A model generated the notes under the pieces. It worked only from the letters and a program-made list of their open reading frames with translations, was not told where the DNA came from and did not search any database. A program made the translations under genes and the position numbers. Shown in pieces: positions 1 to 7,021 of a stretch of DNA of 35,686 bases. Position 1 is the stretch's first letter. Every line of letters starts with the position of its first letter. The stretch is from Alphaproteobacteria bacterium (GTDB lineage: Bacteria; Pseudomonadota; Alphaproteobacteria; JAEULC01), in contig JADLEG010000120.1 of the NCBI GenBank assembly GCA_020846275.1, forward strand, positions 1 to 35,686, given 5' to 3'.

Positions 1-434
1 AAGGTCAGGTGGACCTGCAGGCCCGGCGCCGCCCAGCGCCGCTCCACCGTGTGCGGCGTGCCGCGCGTCTTGGCGCAGGCCGCGGCCGGCTTCCCCAGCG
101 CTTCCTGCAGCGCGCCGTCGATCGCGGCGAAGGATTTCGGCGTCGAGCCGGCGTCGCGGCGCTCCAGCAGCACCTGCGCCAGCTTGTCCTGGCCGTCGAA
201 CTGGTAGAGCGCGGTCATCGCCATGCCGCCCACGGGCACGCCCTTGACCAGCAGCTTCGCCTTGACCGCGCCGTAGTCCAGCGGCGGGTCGAGGCGCATC
301 GCCTTGTCGCCCAGTTCCTTCGCCACCGCCGCGCTCGTCTGGCCGAGCCGCGCATGCAGCCAGTCCGGCAGGTCGGCGGCGCGGGCCGAGCACGAAATGA
401 CGACGGCGAGGCAAAGCAAAATCCCGTGCAGCAT
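1..434 (-). CDS. secreted protein of unknown function, 3' end cut by window
   Basis: The reading frame opens with a typical signal peptide (MLHGILLCLAVVISC, then SARA before ADLPDW), so cleavage near residue 20 and export are predicted. About 144 residues are visible; the C-terminus lies beyond position 1. The mature part has repeated short helices and a segment YQFDGQDKLAQVLLERRD followed by two cysteine-free blocks and TVERRWAAPGLQVHL. I do not recognise a family. The start at 434 is chosen because AAGAAG lies just upstream and the signal peptide begins there; the two ATGs at 443-448 are in another frame. It is on the same strand as rlmN, but about 320 bases of repeat-rich DNA separate them, so co-transcription is doubtful. 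Confidence 0.6.
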   Translation of the reverse strand, partial: MLHGILLCLAVVISCSARAADLPDWLHARLGQTSAAVAKELGDKAMRLDPPLDYGAVKAKLLVKGVPVGGMAMTALYQFDGQDKLAQVLLERRDAGSTPKSFAAIDGALQEALGKPAAACAKTRGTPHTVERRWAAPGLQVHLT

Positions 435-446
435 TCTTCTTGCATC

Positions 447-504
447 ATGCCCGGCCTCGAGCCGGGCATCCACGCCGGCTTTGGCATAGCACGCAAGCGT
501 GGAT
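447..504. repeat. nested palindromic intergenic repeat
   Basis: ATGCCCGGC (447-455) and GCCGGGCAT (461-469) form a 9-bp stem with a 5-base loop. ATCCACGC (468-475) pairs with GCGTGGAT (497-504). The composition matches the dispersed ATGCCCGG..CCGGGCATCCACG palindromes familiar between genes of Rhodospirillales and Rhizobiales. It lies just upstream of the truncated secreted gene. Confidence 0.6.
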
Positions 505-702
505 GGCCGGGTCAAGCACACGGCTGTCCGGTTTAGGATGCGCCGGATGGCACGGAAGCGAACACCGAGCTGGCGCTGGATGAAGGCATGGGATGCCGGG
601 ACACGAAGTTCGCGTCCCCCCTCCCGCAAGGGGAGGGGGGACAAGAGAGAGGCACGCACGCGACAGGCGTCAACCGGACAGCCGTGGGTCAAGCCCGGCC
701 AT
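503..702. repeat. imperfect inverted repeat enclosing about 140 bp, MITE-like
   Basis: CACGGCTGTCCGGTT (519-533) is an exact inverted copy of 672-686, and ATGGCCGGG (503-511) is an exact inverted copy of 694-702, so the arms are about 30 bases with a few mismatches. The interior contains a second GC-rich palindrome (CCCCCTCCC..GGGGAGGGG near 616-640) and no credible gene. Together with 447-504 this accounts for the gap 435-756. No transposase or clear target-site duplication is visible. Confidence 0.55.
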
Positions 703-756
703 GACGTCAGTGTGTCGATGAGTCCGCGTGCTTCCTGCATGGGACGGCCGGCTGCA

Positions 757-1899
757 TCACGCCGCCGCCGGCGCTTCGCCCGCGACGGTGCGGCGCTGCT
801 TGACGCTGTCGGACTTGAGCTGACCGCAGGCCGCCAGTATGTCGCGTCCCCTAGGGGTGCGCACGGGGCTGGCGTAGCCCGCGTCGTTGACGATGCGCGC
901 GAACTTCTCGATCTGCCGGTCGGTCGAGCATTCGAACGGCGCGCCGGGCCAGGCGTTGAACGGGATCAGGTTGACCTTGGCCGGGATGCCCTGGATCAGG
1001 CGCACCAGCGCCTTGGCGTCGGCCACGCTGTCGTTCACGTCCTTCAGCATGATGTACTCGAACGTGATGCGCCGCGCGTTGGTGGCGCCGGGATAGTCGC
1101 GGCAGGCCTGCAGCAATTCGGCGATGGGGTATTTGCGATTCAAGGGCACGATGCGATCGCGGATCTCGTCGGTCACGGCGTGCAGGCTGATCGCCAGCTT
1201 GACGCCCAGCTCCGCGCCGCAGCGCCTTATCATCGGCACCACGCCGGCGGTGGACAGGGTGATGCGCCGGCGCGAGATCGCGATGCCCTCGTTGTCCATC
1301 ACGATCTTCAGCGCCTGGGCGACGTTGTCGTAATTATAGAGCGGCTCGCCCATCCCCATCATGACGATGTTGGACAGGAGCCGGCCTTCGGCCGGGGAGG
1401 GCCATTCGCCCAACTGGTCCCGGGCATGCATCACCTGGCCCACGATCTCGCCGGGCGCCAGGTTGCGCACCAGGCGCTGCGTGCCGGTGTGGCAGAAGCG
1501 GCAGGTCAGCGTGCAGCCCACCTGGCTCGACACGCACAGCGCGCCGCGGTCGTCCTCGGGAATGTGGACGCACTCGACTTCCTGGCCGTCCGGCATCTTC
1601 AGCAGCCATTTCTGGGTGCCGTCGAGCGACTTCTGGCCGCGCGCCACCGTAGGGCGCGTGACCGCGAACTCCGCCGCCAGGACCTTGCGCAGGTCCTTCG
1701 ACAGGGTCGTCATCTTCTCGAAGTCGATCTCGCCGCGGTAGTAGACCCAGTGCCAGACCTGCCGCGCGCGGAACGGCGGCAGGCCGAGCGCGGCGAAGGC
1801 CTGGCCGAGCTGCTCGCGGCTCAATCCCACGAGCTCGGTCCGGCCGTCGTCCCGGCTGTTGCCGGGGGCCGCCATCAGGGCGTGTTTCTCGGCGCTCAT
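757..1899 (-). CDS. rlmN: dual-specificity 23S rRNA m2A2503 / tRNA m2A37 methyltransferase RlmN
   Basis: This cytoplasmic radical-SAM enzyme methylates C2 of A2503 in 23S rRNA and, in characterised members, A37 of some tRNAs. The 380-residue protein has the radical-SAM cluster motif C129-x3-C133-x2-C136, the preceding LC122VSSQVG segment, the SAM-binding GMGEP motif (182-186) and the C-terminal cysteine in ILAACGQL (C358). That cysteine matches the methyl-carrying Cys355 of the E. coli enzyme. Length is normal. It lies 45 bases downstream of a TrmH-family gene on the same strand, so the two probably share a transcript. An in-frame ATG at codon 9 is an alternative start; neither has a strong Shine-Dalgarno. 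Confidence 0.96.
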   Translation of the reverse strand: MSAEKHALMAAPGNSRDDGRTELVGLSREQLGQAFAALGLPPFRARQVWHWVYYRGEIDFEKMTTLSKDLRKVLAAEFAVTRPTVARGQKSLDGTQKWLLKMPDGQEVECVHIPEDDRGALCVSSQVGCTLTCRFCHTGTQRLVRNLAPGEIVGQVMHARDQLGEWPSPAEGRLLSNIVMMGMGEPLYNYDNVAQALKIVMDNEGIAISRRRITLSTAGVVPMIRRCGAELGVKLAISLHAVTDEIRDRIVPLNRKYPIAELLQACRDYPGATNARRITFEYIMLKDVNDSVADAKALVRLIQGIPAKVNLIPFNAWPGAPFECSTDRQIEKFARIVNDAGYASPVRTPRGRDILAACGQLKSDSVKQRRTVAGEAPAAA

Positions 1900-1944
1900 G
1901 GGCGTTCATATAGGGGTTCGCGGCCGCGACCGCAAACCGTCCGC

Positions 1945-2499
1945 TCAGCCCGGCTTCGCCTTGCTTAACGGCACTTTCCGCCCGCCCCGGCGGACCACCA
2001 CGTCGCCGAACACGGGCGGGGGCAGGGGGGCCGTGGGGCCGCCCGGGGTGACGGGGCGCTCGGCGAAGCGGCCGACCGACAGCAGCCGGTCGTACATCAC
2101 GATCGCGCCCGCGACCGACAGGTTGACGCAGAGCCGCGTCGGGATCTTGACCACATGGTCGCAGCATTCGACCAGCCGCGCCGACAGCGATCCCCGCTCC
2201 GGCCCCAGCACATAGGCCGCGGTGCGCGGATGGCGGAAGCTCGGCAGCTCCGTCGCGTCGTCGCGGAACTCGATCCCCACCAGCGCGCAGCCCGCGGGCA
2301 GGCGCAGCGCGTCGAGATCGACGAACTCGTAGAACGGCAGGTTCGCCGGCGCGTTGGTGGTGTCGGCGGCGTTGCGACGGTAGGACGCGCCGATCGTGAA
2401 CACGAAGCTGGCGCCGAAGGCATGCGCCGAGCGGAACAGCGCGCCGAGATTGCCCGGCTTGCTGATGCCCTCGACCCCGATGCCGAAATACCCGCGCAT
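1945..2499 (-). CDS. TrmH-family (SPOUT) RNA methyltransferase
   Basis: The 184-residue protein has the three SpoU/TrmH motifs: NLGALFRSAHAFG (17-29), YVLGPERGSLS (about 95-105) and LCVNLSVAGAIVMYD (about 122-136). The last two build the trefoil-knot SAM site. Members 2'-O-methylate tRNA or rRNA ribose. The protein has only the catalytic domain plus a basic, proline-rich tail (RPVTPGGPTAPLPPPV) and lacks the N-terminal RNA-binding domain of RlmB, so the target RNA cannot be named; a tRNA target is plausible given the size. It is followed by rlmN on the same strand, making a small RNA-modification unit. Confidence 0.88.
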   Translation of the reverse strand: MRGYFGIGVEGISKPGNLGALFRSAHAFGASFVFTIGASYRRNAADTTNAPANLPFYEFVDLDALRLPAGCALVGIEFRDDATELPSFRHPRTAAYVLGPERGSLSARLVECCDHVVKIPTRLCVNLSVAGAIVMYDRLLSVGRFAERPVTPGGPTAPLPPPVFGDVVVRRGGRKVPLSKAKPG

Positions 2500-2612
2500 G
2501 GATTGTCCCTATTGGCTGCCGCACCTTGCCCTGCGCCGGCCATCGAACGCAAGGCGCCCTCATCACGCGCCTGTGACGAGCGATCGGCAACCGGAAGTGG
2601 TAGAGATGGGCA

Positions 2613-2680
2613 GCCCTGCTCGACAGGGCACCCCCCAATTGCCTTGGCGGGCCGCGCGGGCAATCGCGCGGCCCGTTCTG
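2613..2680. other. structured intergenic element, possible terminator or small RNA
   Basis: A 6-bp stem-loop (GCCCTG 2613-2618 / CAGGGC 2624-2629) is followed by an unpaired C-rich stretch (ACCCCCC). A perfect 11-bp hairpin then follows (CGGGCCGCGCG 2648-2658, loop GGCAAT, CGCGCGGCCCG 2665-2675) with TTCTGT after it. The layout resembles a short RNA with a terminator, but I see no good promoter and the T-tract is poor. It sits between the divergent TrmH-family gene and the asparaginase gene, so it could also be part of the asparaginase leader. Confidence 0.3.
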
Positions 2681-2747
2681 TCCCTGCACGGCTTGCATCG
2701 CCGGGCACCGGCAGGCATGGTGCGGCCATATCCGCAGGGGCAAGACG

Positions 2748-3767
2748 ATGACCGTGACGATGCAGCGCCGCGACGTGACCACCCAGCCGATTCTGGTCGA
2801 GGTGACGCGCGGCACGATGGTCGAAAGCCGCCACGCCGGCACGGTGGCCGTGCTCGACGCCAAGGGCAAGGTGGTCCTGGGCTGCGGCGACATCGCCCAG
2901 TCGATCTACCCGCGCTCGGCGATCAAGCCGATCCAGGCCTTGCCGCTGATCGAATCCGGCGCCGCCGAGCACTACAAGCTGTCCGACCAGGAGGTGGCGC
3001 TGGCCTGCGCCTCGCACGGCGGCGAGACGCGCCACGTGGCGGCGGTGCTGAGCTGGCTCGGGCGCATCGGCTGCACGGTCGACGACCTGGAATGCGGCGC
3101 GCATCCGCCGAGCCACGAGGCCTCGGCCGCCGCGCTCTACCGCGCCAACGGCCAGGCGACCCAGCTGCACAACAACTGCTCGGGCAAGCACACCGGCTTC
3201 CTGACGCTCGCCAGGCACATGGGCTGGCCGACCAAGGGCTATATCCGGGCCGACCATCCGGTGCAGCAGACCGTGCTGAAGGGGTTGCAGGATCTGTGCG
3301 GCGTCGACCTCGGCGGCGGGGCGAAGGGGATCGACGGCTGCGGCATTCCCGTCGTCGGAATCCCGCTCGATCGCCTCGCCTTGGCGATGGCGCGCCTGGC
3401 CGATCCCAGCCGGCTTTCGCCGGCGCGCACCGCCGCTGTTCAGCGCATCCGCCAAGCCATGACGCGCGAGCCGTTCTTCGTCGCCGGCACGGGGCGGTTC
3501 TGCACGCGGCTGATGACGGCGCTGGGCGACCAGGTCGTCGCCAAGACCGGGGCCGAGGGCGTCTACATGGCAGCCCTGCCCAAGCAGGGGCTCGGCATCT
3601 GCATCAAGGTCCAGGACGGCGCGTCGCGCGCCGCGCAGATCGCGCTGGCCGCCGTGCTCGAACGCCTGGGCATCGCCGGCGCGCGCGAGCTGGAAACGGC
3701 GCCGCTCAGCAACGTGGCGGGGCTGCGCATCGGCGAGGTGCGCCCCGCCGCCGCGCTGCCGTTCTGA
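2748..3767 (+). CDS. asparaginase, Rhizobium etli type (asparaginase II / PF06089 family)
   Basis: It hydrolyses L-asparagine to aspartate and ammonia and is unrelated to the classical E. coli asparaginases. All residues known to form the active site of the R. etli enzyme are present with a constant +9 offset: Ser57 and Lys60 in PRSAIKP, Ser89 in SHGGE, Cys144 and Lys147 in NCSGKH, and Cys198 in DGCGIP. The Cys/Lys set corresponds to the zinc-binding site in the solved structures. There is no signal peptide, so it is cytoplasmic. Length (339) is normal. An AGGGGC box precedes the ATG at 2748; an ATG at codon 5 is possible. Its stop overlaps the next start (TGATG), implying translational coupling. 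Confidence 0.93.
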   Translation: MTVTMQRRDVTTQPILVEVTRGTMVESRHAGTVAVLDAKGKVVLGCGDIAQSIYPRSAIKPIQALPLIESGAAEHYKLSDQEVALACASHGGETRHVAAVLSWLGRIGCTVDDLECGAHPPSHEASAAALYRANGQATQLHNNCSGKHTGFLTLARHMGWPTKGYIRADHPVQQTVLKGLQDLCGVDLGGGAKGIDGCGIPVVGIPLDRLALAMARLADPSRLSPARTAAVQRIRQAMTREPFFVAGTGRFCTRLMTALGDQVVAKTGAEGVYMAALPKQGLGICIKVQDGASRAAQIALAAVLERLGIAGARELETAPLSNVAGLRIGEVRPAAALPF

Positions 3768-4732
3768 TGCGCGCCGCCGTCGTCAAGGCCTGGGGCTCGC
3801 TGGAGCCCGGCGAGCTGCCCGATCCGAAGCCGGGTCCGGGCGAGGTGCTGATCGCGGTGAAGGCCGCGGGAGTCAACTTCGCCGACACGCTGATCGTCGC
3901 CGGCAAGTACCAGGAAAAGCCGCCGCTGCCGTTCAGCCCGGGGCTGGAGGTGGCGGGCGAGATCGTCGCCTGCGGCCCCGACGTGACGCGCCTGAAGAAA
4001 GGCGACCGCGTGATGGGCACGACGCCGTTCGGCGGCTTCGCCGAATTCGCGATCGGCCGGGAATCCGCCTGCTTCGTGCTGCCCCGGAGCATGGACTACG
4101 ACATCGCCGCCGGGTTTCCCGTCACCTATGGCACGGCGCATGGATCGCTGCGCTGGTACATGCACGTCAAGCCGGGCGAGAGCCTGGTCGTGCACGGCGC
4201 GGGCGGCGGTGTCGGGCTCGCGGCCGTGGAATGCGGCAAGGCGGTCGGCGCACGGGTCATCGCCACCGCAGGCTCGGACGAGAAGCTGGCGCTGGCCCGC
4301 GCGCATGGCGCGGACGAGACCATCAACTACGCGACCGAGGACCTGCGCGAGCGCATCAAGGCGCTGACGGGCGGCGAGGGCGCCGACGCGGTGTTCGACC
4401 CGGTGGGCGGCGATGCCTTCGACGCCTCGCTGCGCTCCACCGCCTGGGGCGGGCGCATCGCGGTGATCGGCTTCGCCTCGGGCAAGGTGCCGCAGATCCC
4501 CGCCAATATCCTGCTGGTCAAGAATCTCGCCGTGCACGGCGTGTTCTGGGGCTCCTACCGCACGCGGCGGCCCGACCTGCTGGCGGCGCAGTTCGCCGAA
4601 TTGTTCCAGTGGTACGAGGCCGACAAGCTGAAGCCGCATGTCTCGCACCGCGTGCCGCTCAACGATGCGCCGCGGGCGCTGGAGCTGCTGACCTCGCGCA
4701 AGGCGACGGGCAAGGTGGTGGTGACGGTTTGA
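3767..4732 (+). CDS. zinc-independent medium-chain dehydrogenase, NADPH:quinone oxidoreductase-like
   Basis: The 321-residue protein has an N-terminal GroES-like domain (VKAAGVNFADTLIVAGKY, then PGLEVAGEI) and a Rossmann domain with VVHGAGGGVGLAAVE at 141-154. It lacks the cysteine cluster of zinc-binding alcohol dehydrogenases. This fits the NADPH:quinone oxidoreductase branch of the MDR superfamily, which reduces quinones or activated alkenes with NAD(P)H in the cytoplasm. The physiological substrate cannot be told. The ATG overlaps the asparaginase stop by one base, so the pair is co-translated, although no metabolic link is obvious. Confidence 0.88.
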   Translation: MRAAVVKAWGSLEPGELPDPKPGPGEVLIAVKAAGVNFADTLIVAGKYQEKPPLPFSPGLEVAGEIVACGPDVTRLKKGDRVMGTTPFGGFAEFAIGRESACFVLPRSMDYDIAAGFPVTYGTAHGSLRWYMHVKPGESLVVHGAGGGVGLAAVECGKAVGARVIATAGSDEKLALARAHGADETINYATEDLRERIKALTGGEGADAVFDPVGGDAFDASLRSTAWGGRIAVIGFASGKVPQIPANILLVKNLAVHGVFWGSYRTRRPDLLAAQFAELFQWYEADKLKPHVSHRVPLNDAPRALELLTSRKATGKVVVTV

Positions 4733-4758
4733 GCCTGACAGGATCAGGCCCTAACCCT

Positions 4759-4842
4759 CCCAACGCTTCGCGTTGGGCGCCTCCCTCTCCCGCGCGAAGC
4801 GTGGGAGAGGGTGCCGAGCGTAGCGAGGCGGGTGAGGGCATC
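4759..4842. repeat. palindromic intergenic repeat (CCCTCTCCC family)
   Basis: There are two adjacent hairpins: CCCAACGC (4759-4766) / GCGTTGGG (4770-4777), and CCCTCTCCC (4783-4791) / GGGAGAGGG (4803-4811). The tail GCCGAGCG-TAGCGAGGCGGGTGAGGGC follows. This combination is common between genes in many proteobacteria. Here the GTGAGGG at its right end is positioned as the Shine-Dalgarno sequence of the following gene. Confidence 0.75.
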
Positions 4843-6096
4843 GTGACCGACGCCGTCCGCGCGCAGTACGAGGCCTATCCCTATCCCGCGCGCGATCCGC
4901 GCGACGAGGCCAAGCGGCTGGTGACCGGATCGCCCAGCGACCTTCGCGAGATCGACCACTACCTGTTCGCCGGCAAGCGCGACTGGAAGCAGAAGTTCCG
5001 CGCGCTGGTCGCGGGCGGCGGCACGGGGGACGCGCTGGTGATGCTGGCGCAGCACTTGGCCGATCGCGCCTGTCCCGCCGAGCTGCACTATCTCGACCTG
5101 TCCGAGGCGGCGCGCAAGATCGCCGAGGCGCGGATCAAGGCGCGCGGGCTGGAGCGGCTCGTGACGTTCCACAACGGATCATTGCTCGATGTCGCCGCTG
5201 TGGCGCCCGGGCCTTACGACTACGTCGATTGCTGCGGCGTGCTGCACCATCTCGCCGACCCGCTCGCGGGGCTCAATTCCCTGGCGGCTCGGCTCGCGCC
5301 CCAGGGCGGCATGGGGCTGATGGTCTACGGCACGCTGGGCCGCACGGGCGTCTACGACGCGCAGGCCATGCTGCGCGCGCTGGCCCGGGACGCGCCGGAT
5401 GCCGAGCGGTTGGCGGTCGCCCGCGCGCTGATCCGCGAGCTGCCGGCGACCAACCGGCTCCGGCGCAATCCGCTGGTGGGCGACCATCTGAGCGGCGGCG
5501 ATGCCGGCATCTACGACCTGCTGCTGCACGCGCAGGATCGCGCCTACACGGTGACGGAATTCGCCCGGCTGATCGACGGCGCCGGGCTCGCCATCGCATC
5601 CTTCGTCGAGCCGGCGCGCTACGAACCGGCGACCTACCTCACCGATCGCGACCTGCTGGCCCGGCTCGCGGGCATGGGCTTCATTGAGCGCGCGGCCTTC
5701 GCCGAACTGCTGGCCGGCAACCTGAAGACCCATGTCTGCTACGTCGCGCCCAAGGGCCGCGTAGACGCTTGCGTTGCGCGCCCGGACGATCCCGCCGCCG
5801 TGCCCTATGGCCGCGACGTCGATTTCGCGCAGATCGCCCGCGGCATGGTGGCGGGCAATCCGGTGCTGTCCGCCAGTTTCGACGGGCTGACCCTGCGCAT
5901 GAAACTGCCGCGCCTCGCCACCGCCATCCTCAGCCGGATCGACGGCCGGCGCAGCCTGGCGGAAATCCACCACGCCGTGGCCGCATCGGCTTCGCCCGGA
6001 ATGAGCTGGGAGGCGTTTCTCGCCGAGTTCCGCCTGGTCTACGCGGCGTTCAACGGCGTCAACCGGATGCTGCTGCGCGCTGCTGCAGGCGGATGA
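4843..6096 (+). CDS. class I SAM-dependent methyltransferase
   Basis: The 417-residue protein starts with VTDAVRAQYEAYPYPARD, an N-terminus typical of a group of alphaproteobacterial methyltransferases. The SAM-binding glycine-rich motif is ALVAGGGTGDALV (54-66), the acidic end of strand two is YLDLSEAA (83-90) and the post-motif region is YVDCCGVLHHLADP (127-140). The C-terminal 150 residues (from about 260) form a second domain of unknown role, with a predicted winged-helix-like end (LSRIDGRRSLAEIHHAV). The acceptor substrate is unknown. The GTG start follows the initiation signal supplied by the adjacent repeat; the frame is open further upstream, but that part reads through the MDR gene and the repeat. 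The last 38 bases overlap the convergent DinB gene. Confidence 0.8.
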   Translation: MTDAVRAQYEAYPYPARDPRDEAKRLVTGSPSDLREIDHYLFAGKRDWKQKFRALVAGGGTGDALVMLAQHLADRACPAELHYLDLSEAARKIAEARIKARGLERLVTFHNGSLLDVAAVAPGPYDYVDCCGVLHHLADPLAGLNSLAARLAPQGGMGLMVYGTLGRTGVYDAQAMLRALARDAPDAERLAVARALIRELPATNRLRRNPLVGDHLSGGDAGIYDLLLHAQDRAYTVTEFARLIDGAGLAIASFVEPARYEPATYLTDRDLLARLAGMGFIERAAFAELLAGNLKTHVCYVAPKGRVDACVARPDDPAAVPYGRDVDFAQIARGMVAGNPVLSASFDGLTLRMKLPRLATAILSRIDGRRSLAEIHHAVAASASPGMSWEAFLAEFRLVYAAFNGVNRMLLRAAAGG

Positions 6097-6571
6097 AGAA
6101 GATCAGGTCGAGCTCGGGCGGCTTCTGGCTCGCCTGGCTCAGCATGTCGTGGACCTGGCCGCGGTGGTGGGTTTCGTGGTTGAAAAGGTGCGACAGCACA
6201 AGGGCCAGCTTCGTGCGCTGCGGCGCGCCCGACATGTTGGCGTAGACGATGTCCTGGCCGAGCCTCTCTTCGCTGAATCCGTCGACAATGCCGATCAGCC
6301 GCTCGTCCTCGGCGATGCGGGCCTGGCGTAGTTCGCCGCGCCCGGCATAGAGCACGTGGTTCAGCGCATGGGGCGGGTTGGGCTGGCCGAGGATGCGGCC
6401 GAGCCAGATCCGGTCGGTCAGGACCAGGTGGTTCAGCGTGTTGTGGATCGACCCGAAGAACGCCTTGCGGTCGGCGTAGTAAGGCGCGTCGTCCAGCTTG
6501 TCGCAGGCCGCGTAGAGCGTCTGGTTGGCCCAGCGGTTGTAGCGGGCGAAGGTCTTGAACTGGTCGAGCAT
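6059..6571 (-). CDS. DinB-family protein, putative metal-dependent enzyme
   Basis: The 170-residue protein has the four-helix DinB fold pattern. Helix one is FKTFARYNRWANQTLY, an early helix contributes HNTLNHLVLTDRIW, and the third metal-ligand region is HLFNHETHHRGQVHDML. Spaced histidines of this kind bind a divalent metal in DinB/YfiT-like proteins, many of which are thiol-dependent transferases; the exact reaction is unknown here. The start at 6571 gives a normal N-terminus (MLDQFKTFARYNRWAN); upstream extension would read into the DUF1127 gene. Its 3' end overlaps the convergent methyltransferase gene by 38 bases, leaving no room for separate terminators. Confidence 0.85.
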   Translation of the reverse strand: MLDQFKTFARYNRWANQTLYAACDKLDDAPYYADRKAFFGSIHNTLNHLVLTDRIWLGRILGQPNPPHALNHVLYAGRGELRQARIAEDERLIGIVDGFSEERLGQDIVYANMSGAPQRTKLALVLSHLFNHETHHRGQVHDMLSQASQKPPELDLIFFIRLQQRAAASG

Positions 6572-6576
6572 GGCCC

Positions 6577-6605
6577 AAGCTCCCAGGCGGTACGCCCGGG
6601 AGCTT
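6577..6605. terminator. hairpin between the DUF1127 and DinB genes
   Basis: AAGCTCCC (6577-6584) pairs perfectly with GGGAGCTT (6598-6605) around a 13-base loop that itself contains GGCG/CGCC. There is no T-tract on the minus strand, so this could be a weak or Rho-assisted terminator, or a processing site between the DUF1127 and DinB genes. Confidence 0.35.
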
Positions 6606-6614
6606 ACGCCAGAC

Positions 6615-6854
6615 CTAGGAGCGCCAGAACGGCTTCTCGGCCTCCATGAAGGCCTCGGCGCGGCCGATGCCCATGTCGGCGAGCAGGCGCTCGTCGATGT
6701 CCGCCAGCAGGCGCCGGGCGCGGGCGCGGTCCTGCCATTCCACCAGCCGGCCCAGGAAGCGGCCGGAATTGCCCCGAACCACGGCTGCACGCCCGAACAG
6801 CGACGCGGCCCAGGAGGCTGGGTGCAGGGAAGGGATCTGGTTGCTGGTGGTCAT
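6615..6854 (-). CDS. DUF1127 small protein
   Basis: The C-terminal half (LADIDERLLADMGIGRAEA, then FMEAEKPFW) is the DUF1127/YjiS signature: a short arginine-rich helix followed by DIDERLLADMGI. The protein is 79 residues, with about 35 residues of variable N-terminus. Some arginine-rich DUF1127 proteins in Rhizobiales affect RNA turnover and phosphate or stress physiology; the role here is unknown. AAGGAA lies about nine bases upstream of the ATG. It is divergent from a GcvA-like LysR gene across a 167-base AT-rich spacer holding a candidate LysR box and promoter, so regulation by that LysR protein is likely (inference). Confidence 0.85.
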   Translation of the reverse strand: MTTSNQIPSLHPASWAASLFGRAAVVRGNSGRFLGRLVEWQDRARARRLLADIDERLLADMGIGRAEAFMEAEKPFWRS

Positions 6855-6926
6855 GGCACGAATTCCTTTTATTCGTTTGCGAACGGTAAAAAAGTCACCG
6901 CTCGCGAGAACCTCTTGTCAGCCATA

Positions 6927-6955
6927 TGGATATCGGATCATTTCCGGGTTCACAA
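6927..6955 (-). promoter_or_regulatory. candidate sigma70 promoter of the DUF1127 gene
   Basis: On the minus strand TTGTGA (6950-6955) and TATCCA (6927-6932) are separated by 17 bases. The -10 is poor (three of six matches), as expected for an activator-dependent promoter. The inferred start of transcription is near 6921. Confidence 0.35.
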
Positions 6956-6965
6956 ACGACGGTTT

Positions 6966-6982
6966 CTAATAGTATTCATTAG
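6966..6982. promoter_or_regulatory. palindromic LysR-type box CTAAT-N7-ATTAG
   Basis: CTAAT (6966-6970) and ATTAG (6978-6982) form an inverted repeat that also fits the LysR T-N11-A rule. CTAAT is the half-site reported for E. coli GcvA, and the adjacent regulator is GcvA-like. The centre lies near -53 relative to the inferred DUF1127 transcription start, the usual position of a LysR recognition site. It is about 40 bases upstream of the LysR gene's own start codon. Confidence 0.6.
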
Positions 6983-7021
6983 CTATATTTATCCGAAATC
7001 AGCCCTGGAGCGGAGCGCGCC

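Noticed and set aside
499..1968. Long open frame on the plus strand opposite rlmN
   Set aside because: The protein is arginine/histidine/alanine-rich with no recognisable motif, as expected for the complement of a GC-rich gene; rlmN on the other strand is certain. The same applies to many other long frames opposite or offset to real genes, such as 11296-13098 (minus) and 14730-16691 (plus).
2396..3766. Upstream extension of the MDR oxidoreductase frame through the asparaginase gene
   Set aside because: The extra part is a +1-frame reading of the asparaginase gene. The MDR family N-terminus begins at 3767, where the TGATG overlap gives a natural start.
4843..6096. Frameshift or pseudogene in the methyltransferase
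   Set aside because: The frame is uninterrupted with intact SAM-binding motifs; the 38-base overlap with the DinB gene is a tail-to-tail overlap, not damage.
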